Shown here: piece after piece, positions 23,009 to 31,186 of the stretch
Numbering within the stretch: position 1 is the stretch's first letter
How the letters are laid out: each line of letters begins with the position of its first letter
Source: Erysipelotrichaceae bacterium
GTDB taxonomy: Bacteria > Bacillota_I > Bacilli_A > Erysipelotrichales > Erysipelotrichaceae
Length of the DNA: 64,000 nt
Direction: 5' to 3'
Assembly: GCA_017404785.1 (NCBI GenBank)
Contig: JAFRBQ010000008.1
Coordinates: 230,212 to 294,211, forward strand
Program-made: the position numbers and the translations under genes
The notes under the pieces: generated by a model
The model's input: the letters and a program-made list of their open reading frames with translations, nothing else
Databases searched by the model: none
What the model was told of the DNA's origin: nothing

Positions 23009-24784
23009 ATGACTAAAAAGAAGTTTTACAATACCTATATATGTTTTTTAGTGCTTATTGGAATAATAAGCATTTTCTTTTTGCGTGAAGAGAAGATCGT
23101 CAATGTCCTGGCTCCGGAAATTGATGGCGACATCATTGAACATGAAAGTCAGGAACAGCTACTCGATACCAGTATCAAGATCATGGCGGAAACCGTTGAT
23201 AATGGCTATGACATCTTCAAGCCTCTGGCCGGATCGTCAGGTTACCGCTATGGACCTTCGATCATCTATTACGAAGATGGCAGTATGGATGCCTGGTACG
23301 CTTCACCAGGAAACAACAACAGCGAATGGGACTGGATAAGCTACCGGCACTATGATGGGGAGCTCTGGAGCAGAGAAAAGATCGTCTTGCAGCCAAACGG
23401 CGGCAGTCTTGATACCTATTCGACCTGCGATCCTGGCGTGATCCATTTTAATGACTACTACTATCTTGCCTATACCTCAACGATCTGTTCGACTGACGGC
23501 GGTATAAACAACTCCATCTTTGTCGCCCGAAGCGCAAATCCCGATGGACCGTTTGAAAAGTGGAATGGTGAAGGCTGGGGTGGCGATCCATGGCCCTTGA
23601 TTCATTTTGAAGAGAATAATACAAACTGGGGTGCAGGTGAACCGAGCTTTGTCATCGCCGACAACAGGCTTTATATCTATTATTCCTGGAACTGCAAGGA
23701 AGGCTTTACTTTGAGATTATCTACAGCGGAACTTGTCGATGACTGGCCAGCTACAATTCATTATGAAGGAACGATTGAAGGCAAGAACGGCGACTCAATC
23801 GACGTATGTTTCGATGAGGAACACCACAAATTCATCGCCATCAATATCGAGGACTTCATGAACGACAATTCCGGCATCAAGTTCATGGAATCGGATGACG
23901 GTTTCAATTTCAAAAGATCGGGAGTCATCAGAGAAGGTATCTCTCAATATGCCCACAGCTGCGGTATCGCCAAACAGAAAGACGGCCATATCGAACTGGA
24001 TAAGGATCTGCTTATAGGCTATGCCTACGGGGCAAACTGGGGACAGTGGGCTTTACATGTGCAGAATATCAGGCTGAGTGCCTATCTTGGCCAGAGAAAG
24101 GCATTTTCAACTGAAAACAATATCAGAAGAGATCCGCGTGATCACGAAGGAGGATCATCCAACCTGGCCGGAATCAGTGTGGCACCGCGGGTGATCGATG
24201 TCGATATCAGTGATCGTTACGCAGATATACCGGTATACGGCTATTCAAGATATAGATACATCATCGATATAAATGAAAACGAACTTTCCTATTCCGATTA
24301 TGACGAAGATATCATTGAGATATCCAAAGGAAGGATCATTCCCAAAAGTCCCGGCATAAGTAATGTCAGAGTTTCCTATGATGATAAATACACGACCTTT
24401 AAAGTTGTCGTCCATGACAAAGACTATGTATACAGGAAATATCCTGAAGTCTTGAGCATCTCGTCATTGAACACGGAGCGGACCTGGTATATGGAAGATG
24501 AAGGTGTTCAGCACGAGATCCAGATCAGGTCCTACATGGTGTTTGAAGATGGAAGAGTATCAGAAGGATATAATGATGTGAGTGCAGATCATCCATCCTA
24601 TCCGGTCAGAGCTGATGGCTCGGTATACCATTTTGAATACGAATCAGCCAATGAAGATATCCTGACCATTTCGGATACCGGTGATGTCCATCTGCACAGA
24701 CCTGGCAAGACAAATATCACCGTAAGGCTAGGGGAACTCTCTTACGAGATCGAAGTAACAGTCAATAAAAGAAGGCTCAATTAA
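23009..24784 (+). CDS. Membrane-anchored beta-propeller glycosidase-like protein with Ig-like domains
   Basis: A 591-residue extracellular protein with an uncleaved-looking N-terminal helix (YICFLVLIGIISIFFL). Residues about 70-370 form a five-bladed propeller-like region typical of GH43/GH32/GH62-type glycosidases: YRYGPSIIYYEDGSMDAWYA, a repeated blade start (DPGVIHFNDYYYLAYTST) and WGAGEPSFVIADNRLYIYYSW. The catalytic acids are not certain. The rest has Big_2-like sandwich modules (VKVSP-like IIDINENELSYSDYDEDIIE, GKTNITVRLG). It starts six bases after the CDF stop without a clear ribosome site and may depend on coupling. A terminator follows. Confidence 0.72.
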   Translation: MTKKKFYNTYICFLVLIGIISIFFLREEKIVNVLAPEIDGDIIEHESQEQLLDTSIKIMAETVDNGYDIFKPLAGSSGYRYGPSIIYYEDGSMDAWYASPGNNNSEWDWISYRHYDGELWSREKIVLQPNGGSLDTYSTCDPGVIHFNDYYYLAYTSTICSTDGGINNSIFVARSANPDGPFEKWNGEGWGGDPWPLIHFEENNTNWGAGEPSFVIADNRLYIYYSWNCKEGFTLRLSTAELVDDWPATIHYEGTIEGKNGDSIDVCFDEEHHKFIAINIEDFMNDNSGIKFMESDDGFNFKRSGVIREGISQYAHSCGIAKQKDGHIELDKDLLIGYAYGANWGQWALHVQNIRLSAYLGQRKAFSTENNIRRDPRDHEGGSSNLAGISVAPRVIDVDISDRYADIPVYGYSRYRYIIDINENELSYSDYDEDIIEISKGRIIPKSPGISNVRVSYDDKYTTFKVVVHDKDYVYRKYPEVLSISSLNTERTWYMEDEGVQHEIQIRSYMVFEDGRVSEGYNDVSADHPSYPVRADGSVYHFEYESANEDILTISDTGDVHLHRPGKTNITVRLGELSYEIEVTVNKRRLN

Positions 24785-24803
24785 GTCACGAAAGTGACTT
24801 TTT
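24783..24803 (+). terminator. Terminator after the propeller protein gene
   Basis: AAGTCAC / GTGACTT with a GAAA tetraloop and a T5 run; it begins at the stop codon. Confidence 0.85.
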
Positions 24804-24884
24804 AATTTCAGTTTTTCTTCATTTTCAGTTCAGATAGAGTTCACACAGGAAAAATAAGATATTAACCGTAAGGAGGGAAAAAGG

Positions 24885-25559
24885 ATGGAGACATTCAGAA
24901 GATATGAAAAGAAATACCTGCTTGAACAATCCCAGTATCTTGAACTTATGGATAAGCTGAAGGACAGGATCAGTAAGGACAAATTCTTTGAGGCAGATAT
25001 CCGTTCGATCTACTACGATACAAAAAAGTTTGAACTGATCAGAAGATCGATCGAAAAACCTGAATACAAGGAAAAACTCAGGATCAGATCCTACAATGAG
25101 CCAAAAGTAAATGATCTCGTATTTGTGGAACTGAAGAAGAAGCTTGATGGCATCGTCTATAAGCGAAGGACCAAAGCCTATATCGAAGATGTTCTGAATG
25201 ATATCTATGAATGTCAGTTCAAGGACCCCCAGGTCGGTGAGGAGATCAAATATGCCTTGAACTATTATGATCATCTGAAACCTGCTGTCTATATCGGCTG
25301 CAATAGAACATCGTATGTCGCCAATGATGACAGAGATCTCAGGATCACCTTCGACAAGGATGTCAGATACAGGATGAAACATCTTGATCTGAAAGCATCG
25401 AAAGATGACAAGCCCGTAACGGAAAAGATCATTATGGAGCTCAAAGTAAGAAATGCCATGCCGCTGTGGCTTACAGAAGCATTGGACGAAGTAAAAGCTT
25501 ACCCAAGAGGATTTTCAAAAGTGGGTACAGCGTTCTTGAAAGAAATAAGAGGAGAATAA
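24885..25559 (+). CDS. VTC domain polyphosphate polymerase-like protein
   Basis: A 224-residue protein consisting of a VTC/CYTH tunnel domain, as in the yeast vacuolar transporter chaperone catalytic subunit. The motifs are present: FRRYEKKYLL at the N terminus, SIYYDTKKFE, EKLRIRSYNEP with basic residues that line the tunnel, FVELKKKLDGIVYKRR and a closing MELKVRNAMPLWL. Other bacterial VTC proteins make polyphosphate from ATP or bind other polyanions; the substrate here is not known. AAGGAGGG precedes the ATG. It is followed by a DUF4956 membrane gene four bases later, a typical pairing. Confidence 0.88.
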   Translation: METFRRYEKKYLLEQSQYLELMDKLKDRISKDKFFEADIRSIYYDTKKFELIRRSIEKPEYKEKLRIRSYNEPKVNDLVFVELKKKLDGIVYKRRTKAYIEDVLNDIYECQFKDPQVGEEIKYALNYYDHLKPAVYIGCNRTSYVANDDRDLRITFDKDVRYRMKHLDLKASKDDKPVTEKIIMELKVRNAMPLWLTEALDEVKAYPRGFSKVGTAFLKEIRGE

Positions 25560-25563
25560 GAAG

Positions 25564-26238
25564 ATGGAGAACATTTTATCAAGTATTTTCACAGGTTCAT
25601 TGACCCTTGGACAGTTCCTGCTGGCGATTGGTGCCAGCATGATCCTGGGATTCATTGCCGCAATGGTATTCATGTACAAAAATACATACACAAAATCATT
25701 TATCACCGCACTTATCTTGATCCCAGCGATCGAGACCGTGGTAATCATGCTGGTAAACGATAATCTGGGTGTCGGTTTATCCGTAGCCGGATCGTTCGCT
25801 CTGATCAGATTCCGTTCCGTTAAAGGCAATGCCAAGGAACTGGCGGCTGTCTTCCTGGCCATGACGATCGGTATCATCTGCGGTACAGGCTATATCACGA
25901 TCGCAGCGATCTTCACTCTGATGCTTTGTGTGGTAATGTTCCTACTGGCTCTGACCGGTTTTGGCAAGACTTCAGAGAACGACAGATATCTCAAGATCAC
26001 GATCCCGGAATCCTTGAATTATGACGAAGTATTTGAAGGTGTTCTGGCTAAATACTGCACAAACTGGGAACTGGATTCAATCAAGACTCTGACTTTAGGT
26101 TCATTGTTCAGAGTCGACTATAAAGTAACTTTGAAGGATGCTTCACATACCAAGAAGATGATCGACGAGATCAGGACCAGAAACGGAAATCTTGAGATCA
26201 TGTGCAGCAGACCTGCGACAAACAGAGAAGAATTATAA
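25564..26238 (+). CDS. DUF4956 family membrane protein
   Basis: A 224-residue protein with four to five N-terminal membrane helices (residues 12-145), the DUF4956 core LSVAGSFALIRFRSVKGNAKE and a soluble ferredoxin-like end (residues 150-224). Such proteins occur next to VTC-domain genes and are thought to be their membrane partners, possibly exporting or anchoring the product; this is association-based inference. The start has AAGAGGAG upstream. Confidence 0.9.
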   Translation: MENILSSIFTGSLTLGQFLLAIGASMILGFIAAMVFMYKNTYTKSFITALILIPAIETVVIMLVNDNLGVGLSVAGSFALIRFRSVKGNAKELAAVFLAMTIGIICGTGYITIAAIFTLMLCVVMFLLALTGFGKTSENDRYLKITIPESLNYDEVFEGVLAKYCTNWELDSIKTLTLGSLFRVDYKVTLKDASHTKKMIDEIRTRNGNLEIMCSRPATNREEL

Positions 26239-26249
26239 AAAGTAAGATT

Positions 26250-27641
26250 ATGAAAAAATTACTGATACTATTTATCACCGTGCTGCTTCTAAGCGGCTGC
26301 AGCACCGTGATATCCGACAATAAAACAGCTTCAGATGGCGAAGCTGCGAACTACAATATGAGTTTTACGGAATCAGAAACAGATTCCTCATACTCGATCA
26401 ACGGTTCAACTTATGTGACACTTGGCGATGATGATCTGAATATCAGAAAGGGTGGCACATATATCCTTGAAGGTACTTTGAATGGCAGCATCATCATCGA
26501 AGTTTCCGAAAAGGAAGATGTTCAGCTTGTCCTGAATAATGTGACGATCAATTCGGGCGATTTTGCGGGCATCTACATCATCGAAGGTGACGAGATAACG
26601 ATCACTCTGGCAGAAGGTTCGGAAAATACGATCGTTGATTCAGGTGAATATGTACAGATCGATGACAATGATGTCGATGCGCTCATATATTCCAAGGCCG
26701 ATCTGATCATCAACGGATCAGGAACACTGAATCTTGGTTCTAAATACAATCATGGTATCGTATCCAAGGATGATCTTGTCATAACTGGCGGAAACTTCAA
26801 TATTGATGTCGCAGGTCAAGGCTTGAGAGGCAAGGACTGTGTCAAGATCCTGGACGGAACCTTCAACATCAGCAGTGACAAGGATGCGATCAAATCCGAT
26901 AATGATGAAGACGAATACAGAGGCTATGTCTATATTACGGGTGGAACATTCTCTATCGATTCGAAAGCCGATGGCATTTACGGATATAATCTTGTAAATA
27001 TTGAAGGCGGAACATTCGATATAAAGACCAGCACTTCTGCAGATGCCGACTCATATAAGGCGATCAAATCTGATTATTCGATCACGATAAGTGGAGGCAG
27101 CTTCATAATCAACAGCACCGATGATGGTCTTAACAGCAATAATGACTTATATATAAGTGGCGGAGAATTTGATATCACCTCCAGTGATGATGCCATCCAT
27201 GGCGATGCGACAGTTACGATCGATGATGGTGAATTCACCATTAATGCTGCAGAAGGCATTGAAAGTACCTATGTGACGATCAATGGCGGAAATATCTCCA
27301 TTAACGCTTCCGATGACGGTATCAATGCCGGACAGAAGGTTGAGACCTACACGCCAACTGTAGAGATAAACGGCGGCAATCTGACCATTGTTATGGGACA
27401 GGGCGATACTGATGGTATCGATGCCAACGGCAACATCTATGTCAATGGCGGAACAGTCAATATTACAGGTCAGTTCGCATTCGATTTTGACAATGTTGCT
27501 GAACATAACGGCGGCACGATCATCGTTAATGGCGAAGAGATCGATGAGATCACCGGCCAGATGATGGGTGGAGGCATGCAAGGAATGGGTGGCATGAATC
27601 CTGGTGGCATGAATCCGGGCGGATTTGGCCACGGACATTAA
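26250..27641 (+). CDS. Beta-helix carbohydrate-binding-like lipoprotein
   Basis: A 463-residue lipoprotein. The ATG at 26250 gives MKKLLILFITVLLLSGC with the acylated Cys near residue 17; earlier in-frame starts would lengthen the head unnaturally and lie within the preceding gene. From about residue 55 there are at least ten similar strands spaced about 22-27 residues with ITGGNFNI / YISGGEFDIT / TINGGNISIN patterns, which build a right-handed parallel beta-helix as in Cthe_2159-like polysaccharide-binding proteins. Acidic pairs at loop ends could bind calcium. It ends with a Met/Gly-rich tail (MMGGGMQGMGGMN). It follows VTC and DUF4956 in one operon, with a terminator after it. Confidence 0.8.
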   Translation: MKKLLILFITVLLLSGCSTVISDNKTASDGEAANYNMSFTESETDSSYSINGSTYVTLGDDDLNIRKGGTYILEGTLNGSIIIEVSEKEDVQLVLNNVTINSGDFAGIYIIEGDEITITLAEGSENTIVDSGEYVQIDDNDVDALIYSKADLIINGSGTLNLGSKYNHGIVSKDDLVITGGNFNIDVAGQGLRGKDCVKILDGTFNISSDKDAIKSDNDEDEYRGYVYITGGTFSIDSKADGIYGYNLVNIEGGTFDIKTSTSADADSYKAIKSDYSITISGGSFIINSTDDGLNSNNDLYISGGEFDITSSDDAIHGDATVTIDDGEFTINAAEGIESTYVTINGGNISINASDDGINAGQKVETYTPTVEINGGNLTIVMGQGDTDGIDANGNIYVNGGTVNITGQFAFDFDNVAEHNGGTIIVNGEEIDEITGQMMGGGMQGMGGMNPGGMNPGGFGHGH

Positions 27642-27660
27642 AGCTCGCAAGAGCTTTTTT
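27641..27660 (+). terminator. Terminator of the VTC-DUF4956-beta-helix operon
   Basis: AAGCTC / GAGCTT with a GCAA tetraloop and a T6 run directly after the stop. Confidence 0.8.
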
Positions 27661-27742
27661 GTTTATCTGCGATATCGTTTTTTTGACTATTGATATTTTC
27701 AAGTGTCTAAAAGATTGTATAATAAGAATTAAGGTAGACAAA

Positions 27743-28783
27743 ATGAGTGAATTAAGAGATTTCAAGTGTCCAAACTGTTCTGGTGCCTTGGAATTTGACA
27801 CGAAGAGTCAGAAGCTTAAGTGTCCTTATTGCGATGGAACTTTTGACCCGGAAGTCTTCAATGAAGGTACTGATTTCACAGTAAATAATGAAGAATGGAA
27901 TGATGACAACATCATTGTTTATTCGTGCAGATCTTGTGGCGGTGCGATCATGGCTGACAGGGATACGGCAGCTACCAGTTGTCCATATTGCGGAAATCCG
28001 GTCGTTATGACCAGCAATGTTTCCGGTGTCTTCAAGCCAAAGAAGATCATTCCTTTCAAACTGGATAAAAAACAGGCAAAAGAGCGCTACAAGAAGCATC
28101 TTCTCAATAAATATCTGCTTCCTGATGCCTTTACCAGTGAAGCAGCGATCGATGAGATCAAAGGTGTCTATGTGCCATACTGGCTCTTTGATGGCCGCGC
28201 CAATGCCAGAATGTGGTTTGATGCGACAAGGGTGCGTTTCTATACGGAAGGTGATTATGACTGTACAGAGACCAGTTACTACAAACTGTTCCGTGCAGGT
28301 TCGGTAAGATTTTTGGATGTGCCTGTCGATGCATCGAGCAAGATTCCTGATGAACTGACTCAGTCGGTTGAGCCATATGATAATGCGGAGTCAAAGGATT
28401 TCAACACTTCCTATCTGGCCGGCTATGTGGCCGATAAATATGATGTTGATGTGGCGGAATCAAGAGATATCGCCAACAGCCGTATCAGCAATTCCACTTC
28501 GGCACTGTTCTCCTCAACGACGATGGGCTATGATTCGGTCATTCCGACTTCAAGTTCGATCGCGATCACCGAGGGCAATCAGGAATATGTCATGTATCCG
28601 ATGTGGCTTCTGAATGTTGACTACAACGGCAAGAAATATACTTTTGCGATGAATGGCCAGACCGGCAAGTTTGTCGGCGATCTGCCTTCTGATAATGGCA
28701 AGCTCATCAAAGCTATGGCCCTGGTATTCTTTGGTATAACGATCCTGGGAAGTCTTATCCAGTTTATCCTGACGAGGTTGTGA
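27743..28783 (+). CDS. Zinc-ribbon protein, YdjG-like
   Basis: A 346-residue protein. The N terminus has two zinc ribbons: CPNCSG/CPYCDG at about 9-29 and CRSCGG/CPYCGNP at about 63-86. A beta-rich middle part (IPFKLDKKQAKERYKKHLLNK, YVPYWLFDGRANARMWF) is followed by one membrane helix at the C terminus (MALVFFGITILGSLIQFIL). The start is the ATG at 27743, with AAGGTAGA upstream and TATAAT at 27718. It stands two bases before a TPM gene and is part of a zinc-ribbon/TPM/SPFH operon like ydjG-ydjH-ydjI of Bacillus. It is thought to help organise the membrane under stress; this is by analogy. Confidence 0.83.
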   Translation: MSELRDFKCPNCSGALEFDTKSQKLKCPYCDGTFDPEVFNEGTDFTVNNEEWNDDNIIVYSCRSCGGAIMADRDTAATSCPYCGNPVVMTSNVSGVFKPKKIIPFKLDKKQAKERYKKHLLNKYLLPDAFTSEAAIDEIKGVYVPYWLFDGRANARMWFDATRVRFYTEGDYDCTETSYYKLFRAGSVRFLDVPVDASSKIPDELTQSVEPYDNAESKDFNTSYLAGYVADKYDVDVAESRDIANSRISNSTSALFSSTTMGYDSVIPTSSSIAITEGNQEYVMYPMWLLNVDYNGKKYTFAMNGQTGKFVGDLPSDNGKLIKAMALVFFGITILGSLIQFILTRL

Positions 28784-28784
28784 T

Positions 28785-30008
28785 ATGAAGAAAGTTCTAA
28801 TGATATTACTGATCTCGTTAATGATGTTGTTAAGCACAAACACATTAAGTGCTGCCGGCGAACATGTGGTGATCAAAACCGAACCGGAAGTCATCAGCTA
28901 TGAACAGCTCAATGAACTTGAAAACGATCTTATCCATATCGACCAGGATTATGGAATCTCGATCTATGTTATCTTCGATCAGAGCATTGATGATCTGGTG
29001 GCCTATGCGGATGATTTCTCCGCCCGTTATTTCGATAATACGAATAATGTCGGCCTGTTCATCAATTCGCAATACTATTACGTTTTAGCTGAAGGATCTG
29101 CCAGCGATGTCATCGAAGAGAATATCGACAATCTCTGGAATGATTTCCTGTATTATGCACAGGCTGCCAGCTCACCTGAAGATGGCTACCTGTTCAAAGC
29201 CATCCAGACCTTCTATCAGAGCTGTGTGAGACTGATCAACGGCGAAGTCTATCAGAGCAATGTGCCGGGGGTCGTCGTAGCCACTCCATATGTCAACGAC
29301 TTTGCGGATCTGTTGAGTGACAGTGAGGAACTTGAACTCAACAAGAAGCTTCTGGCCTACAAGAACCGCTATGGACTGGACGCGGTCATCGTAACGACAA
29401 ATTCGACCAACGGTATGTATATCAGTGATTATACAGACGATTTCTATGACTACAACGGTTATGGAAACGACGGCATCATCCTGGTGCTGGATATGGGCGA
29501 AAGAGACTGGTGGTTCTCGACCAAAGGAAAGGGCATTACCTATTTCACGGATTACGGCATCGACACGATCATCGATGATATGCTGGATGATCTAAAGAGC
29601 GGTCGTTACTACAGTGCTTTCAATACCTTTGCGAATGATGTCGAATACTTTACCCAGAAAGGCATTGAAGGAAGCGTCATTGATTATACGCCTTCCAAAG
29701 CCACATTCGGTATCGACAATGTCGTGATCTCTGCTGCTATTGGCCTGATCGGTGCTCTGATAACAATGGGTATCCTCAAAGGTCAGATGCGCAGTGTATC
29801 AAGACAGTATATGGCTCACAATTATGTCGTCAACAATTCATTCATGTTGACAGGTGCTTCGGATCTGTTTGTAAACAGACACGTTACCCGAAGCAGAAGA
29901 CCTGAGCCGACAAGGAGCAGCGGCGGAGGAGGCGGCTACTCAGGCGGTTCATCAACTCATACGTCTTCAAGTGGATCCAGCCATGGCGGACATGGCGGTC
30001 ACTTCTAG
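28785..30008 (+). CDS. TPM domain membrane protein, YdjH-like
   Basis: A 407-residue exported protein: signal peptide (MKKVLMILLISLMMLLSTNTLSA), an N-terminal TPM-like fold (residues 35-150), and a more canonical TPM domain at about 165-300 with DGIILVLDMGERDWWFSTKG. A membrane helix follows (VVISAAIGLIGALITMGIL near 320) and the end is a Gly/Ser/His-rich tail (GGGGGYSGGSS, HGGHGGHF). It is the second gene of the YdjGHI-like operon, two bases after the first. TPM proteins take part in membrane assembly processes; the TPM phosphatase activity known in plants need not apply here. Confidence 0.85.
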   Translation: MKKVLMILLISLMMLLSTNTLSAAGEHVVIKTEPEVISYEQLNELENDLIHIDQDYGISIYVIFDQSIDDLVAYADDFSARYFDNTNNVGLFINSQYYYVLAEGSASDVIEENIDNLWNDFLYYAQAASSPEDGYLFKAIQTFYQSCVRLINGEVYQSNVPGVVVATPYVNDFADLLSDSEELELNKKLLAYKNRYGLDAVIVTTNSTNGMYISDYTDDFYDYNGYGNDGIILVLDMGERDWWFSTKGKGITYFTDYGIDTIIDDMLDDLKSGRYYSAFNTFANDVEYFTQKGIEGSVIDYTPSKATFGIDNVVISAAIGLIGALITMGILKGQMRSVSRQYMAHNYVVNNSFMLTGASDLFVNRHVTRSRRPEPTRSSGGGGGYSGGSSTHTSSSGSSHGGHGGHF

Positions 30009-30042
30009 ATAAATAATAATTAAATCGAAGGAGGAATAAATA

Positions 30043-31104
30043 ATGGGTTTAATTAAAGCTTTGGCTGGTTCTGTTATCGGTACAGCTCTTGAGACTTGGA
30101 AGGACTATTTTGTCTGCGATGCGTTGGACAATGAAACCCTGATGGTCAAAGGAATCAAGAGAGGTGGTTCAGGTTCAAATGAAATCATCACTAATGGTTC
30201 AGGTATCGTTGTAAACGACGGACAGTGCGCTATCGTTGTTGAAGATGGTACGATCATTGAAGTCGCTGCAGAACCAGGAAATTACACCTTTGATACATCT
30301 ATCTCTCCAAGTGTGTTTGATGGTGGATTCGAAGGTATCAAGAATGCATTCTTTGATGCATTGGGAAGATTTACTTACGGTGGTGAAGTAAATAAATCAC
30401 AGAGAGTTTACTACATCAACACCAAAGAGATCATGGGCAACATGTTCGGTACAGCTACTCCGATCCCATTCAAGATTGTTGACAGAAACATCAACCTTGA
30501 TGTCGATGTATCTGCAAGATGCAATGGCGAATACTCATTCAAGATCGTCAACCCTGTAACTTTCTACAAGAACGTTGTAGGCAATACAAGAGACAGATTT
30601 GAAAAAGAAGAGATCGCTTCAATGATGAAGGCTGAAATGATGAACACATTGAACGTTGCCTTCTCAGAAGTTTCATCAAAGAATCTGCGTGTTTCTGATC
30701 TGCCTGCTCAGACAGAAGAACTCTCTGCAGCATTGAATAATGCTTTGAATCAGAAGTGGACTGAAGGCAGAGGTATCGCATTCTGCAATATCGCTTTCAA
30801 CTCAATCACTATCCCTGAAGAAGATCAGAGAAAGATCTCTGAACTCCAGATGATCGCTGTCAACAGAGACAAGGGTATGGCTGATGCTACTATCATCTCT
30901 GCTATCAAGGATGCAGCCAATAACGAAGGTGGCGCAACTGTCGGTTTCATGAACCTGAATTCAGCTGCCAATACCGTTGCCGGCATTCTCAACAACAATC
31001 AGTCTGCAGCTCCTCAGGGTGCTACAGCATTCTGCCCTCACTGCGGTGCTGCTGTAAGTCCAGAAGACAAATTCTGCAGAAACTGTGGCAAACCTCTTCA
31101 GTAG
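30043..31104 (+). CDS. SPFH domain virion-core-like protein, YdjI-like
   Basis: A 353-residue SPFH (stomatin/flotillin-like) protein of the YdjI type. Residues 1-30 are an amphipathic helical start (GLIKALAGSVIGTALETWKD), the SPFH core runs from about 50 to 230 (VNDGQCAIVVEDGTIIEVA, YSFKIVNPVTFYKNVV), and a C-terminal zinc ribbon ends it (CPHCGAA/CRNCGKP). GGAGG lies 8 bases before the ATG. It ends the operon with two envelope proteins. In Bacillus, YdjI-like proteins pair with PspA for membrane stress; no PspA gene is present here. Confidence 0.87.
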   Translation: MGLIKALAGSVIGTALETWKDYFVCDALDNETLMVKGIKRGGSGSNEIITNGSGIVVNDGQCAIVVEDGTIIEVAAEPGNYTFDTSISPSVFDGGFEGIKNAFFDALGRFTYGGEVNKSQRVYYINTKEIMGNMFGTATPIPFKIVDRNINLDVDVSARCNGEYSFKIVNPVTFYKNVVGNTRDRFEKEEIASMMKAEMMNTLNVAFSEVSSKNLRVSDLPAQTEELSAALNNALNQKWTEGRGIAFCNIAFNSITIPEEDQRKISELQMIAVNRDKGMADATIISAIKDAANNEGGATVGFMNLNSAANTVAGILNNNQSAAPQGATAFCPHCGAAVSPEDKFCRNCGKPLQ

Positions 31105-31123
31105 AAAAAACATCTGAGACACT

Positions 31124-31148
31124 AAACTCCGGGTAAACCGGAGTTTTT
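31124..31148 (+). terminator. Terminator after the SPFH gene
   Basis: A 9-bp stem AAACTCCGG / CCGGAGTTT with a GTAAA loop, followed by TTG. Confidence 0.82.
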
Positions 31149-31174
31149 GTTTAAGAAGGAAATAACTGATATGA

Positions 31175-31180
31175 TATAAA
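31175..31180 (+). promoter_or_regulatory. Leaderless-type -10 of the Na/Pi cotransporter gene
   Basis: TATAAA stands 6 nt before the ATG at 31187 and no ribosome site is present. Confidence 0.5.
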
Positions 31181-31186
31181 TAACAG

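Noticed and set aside
25515-25877. Minus-strand frame across the VTC/DUF4956 junction
   Set aside because: It is a shadow of two well-supported genes.
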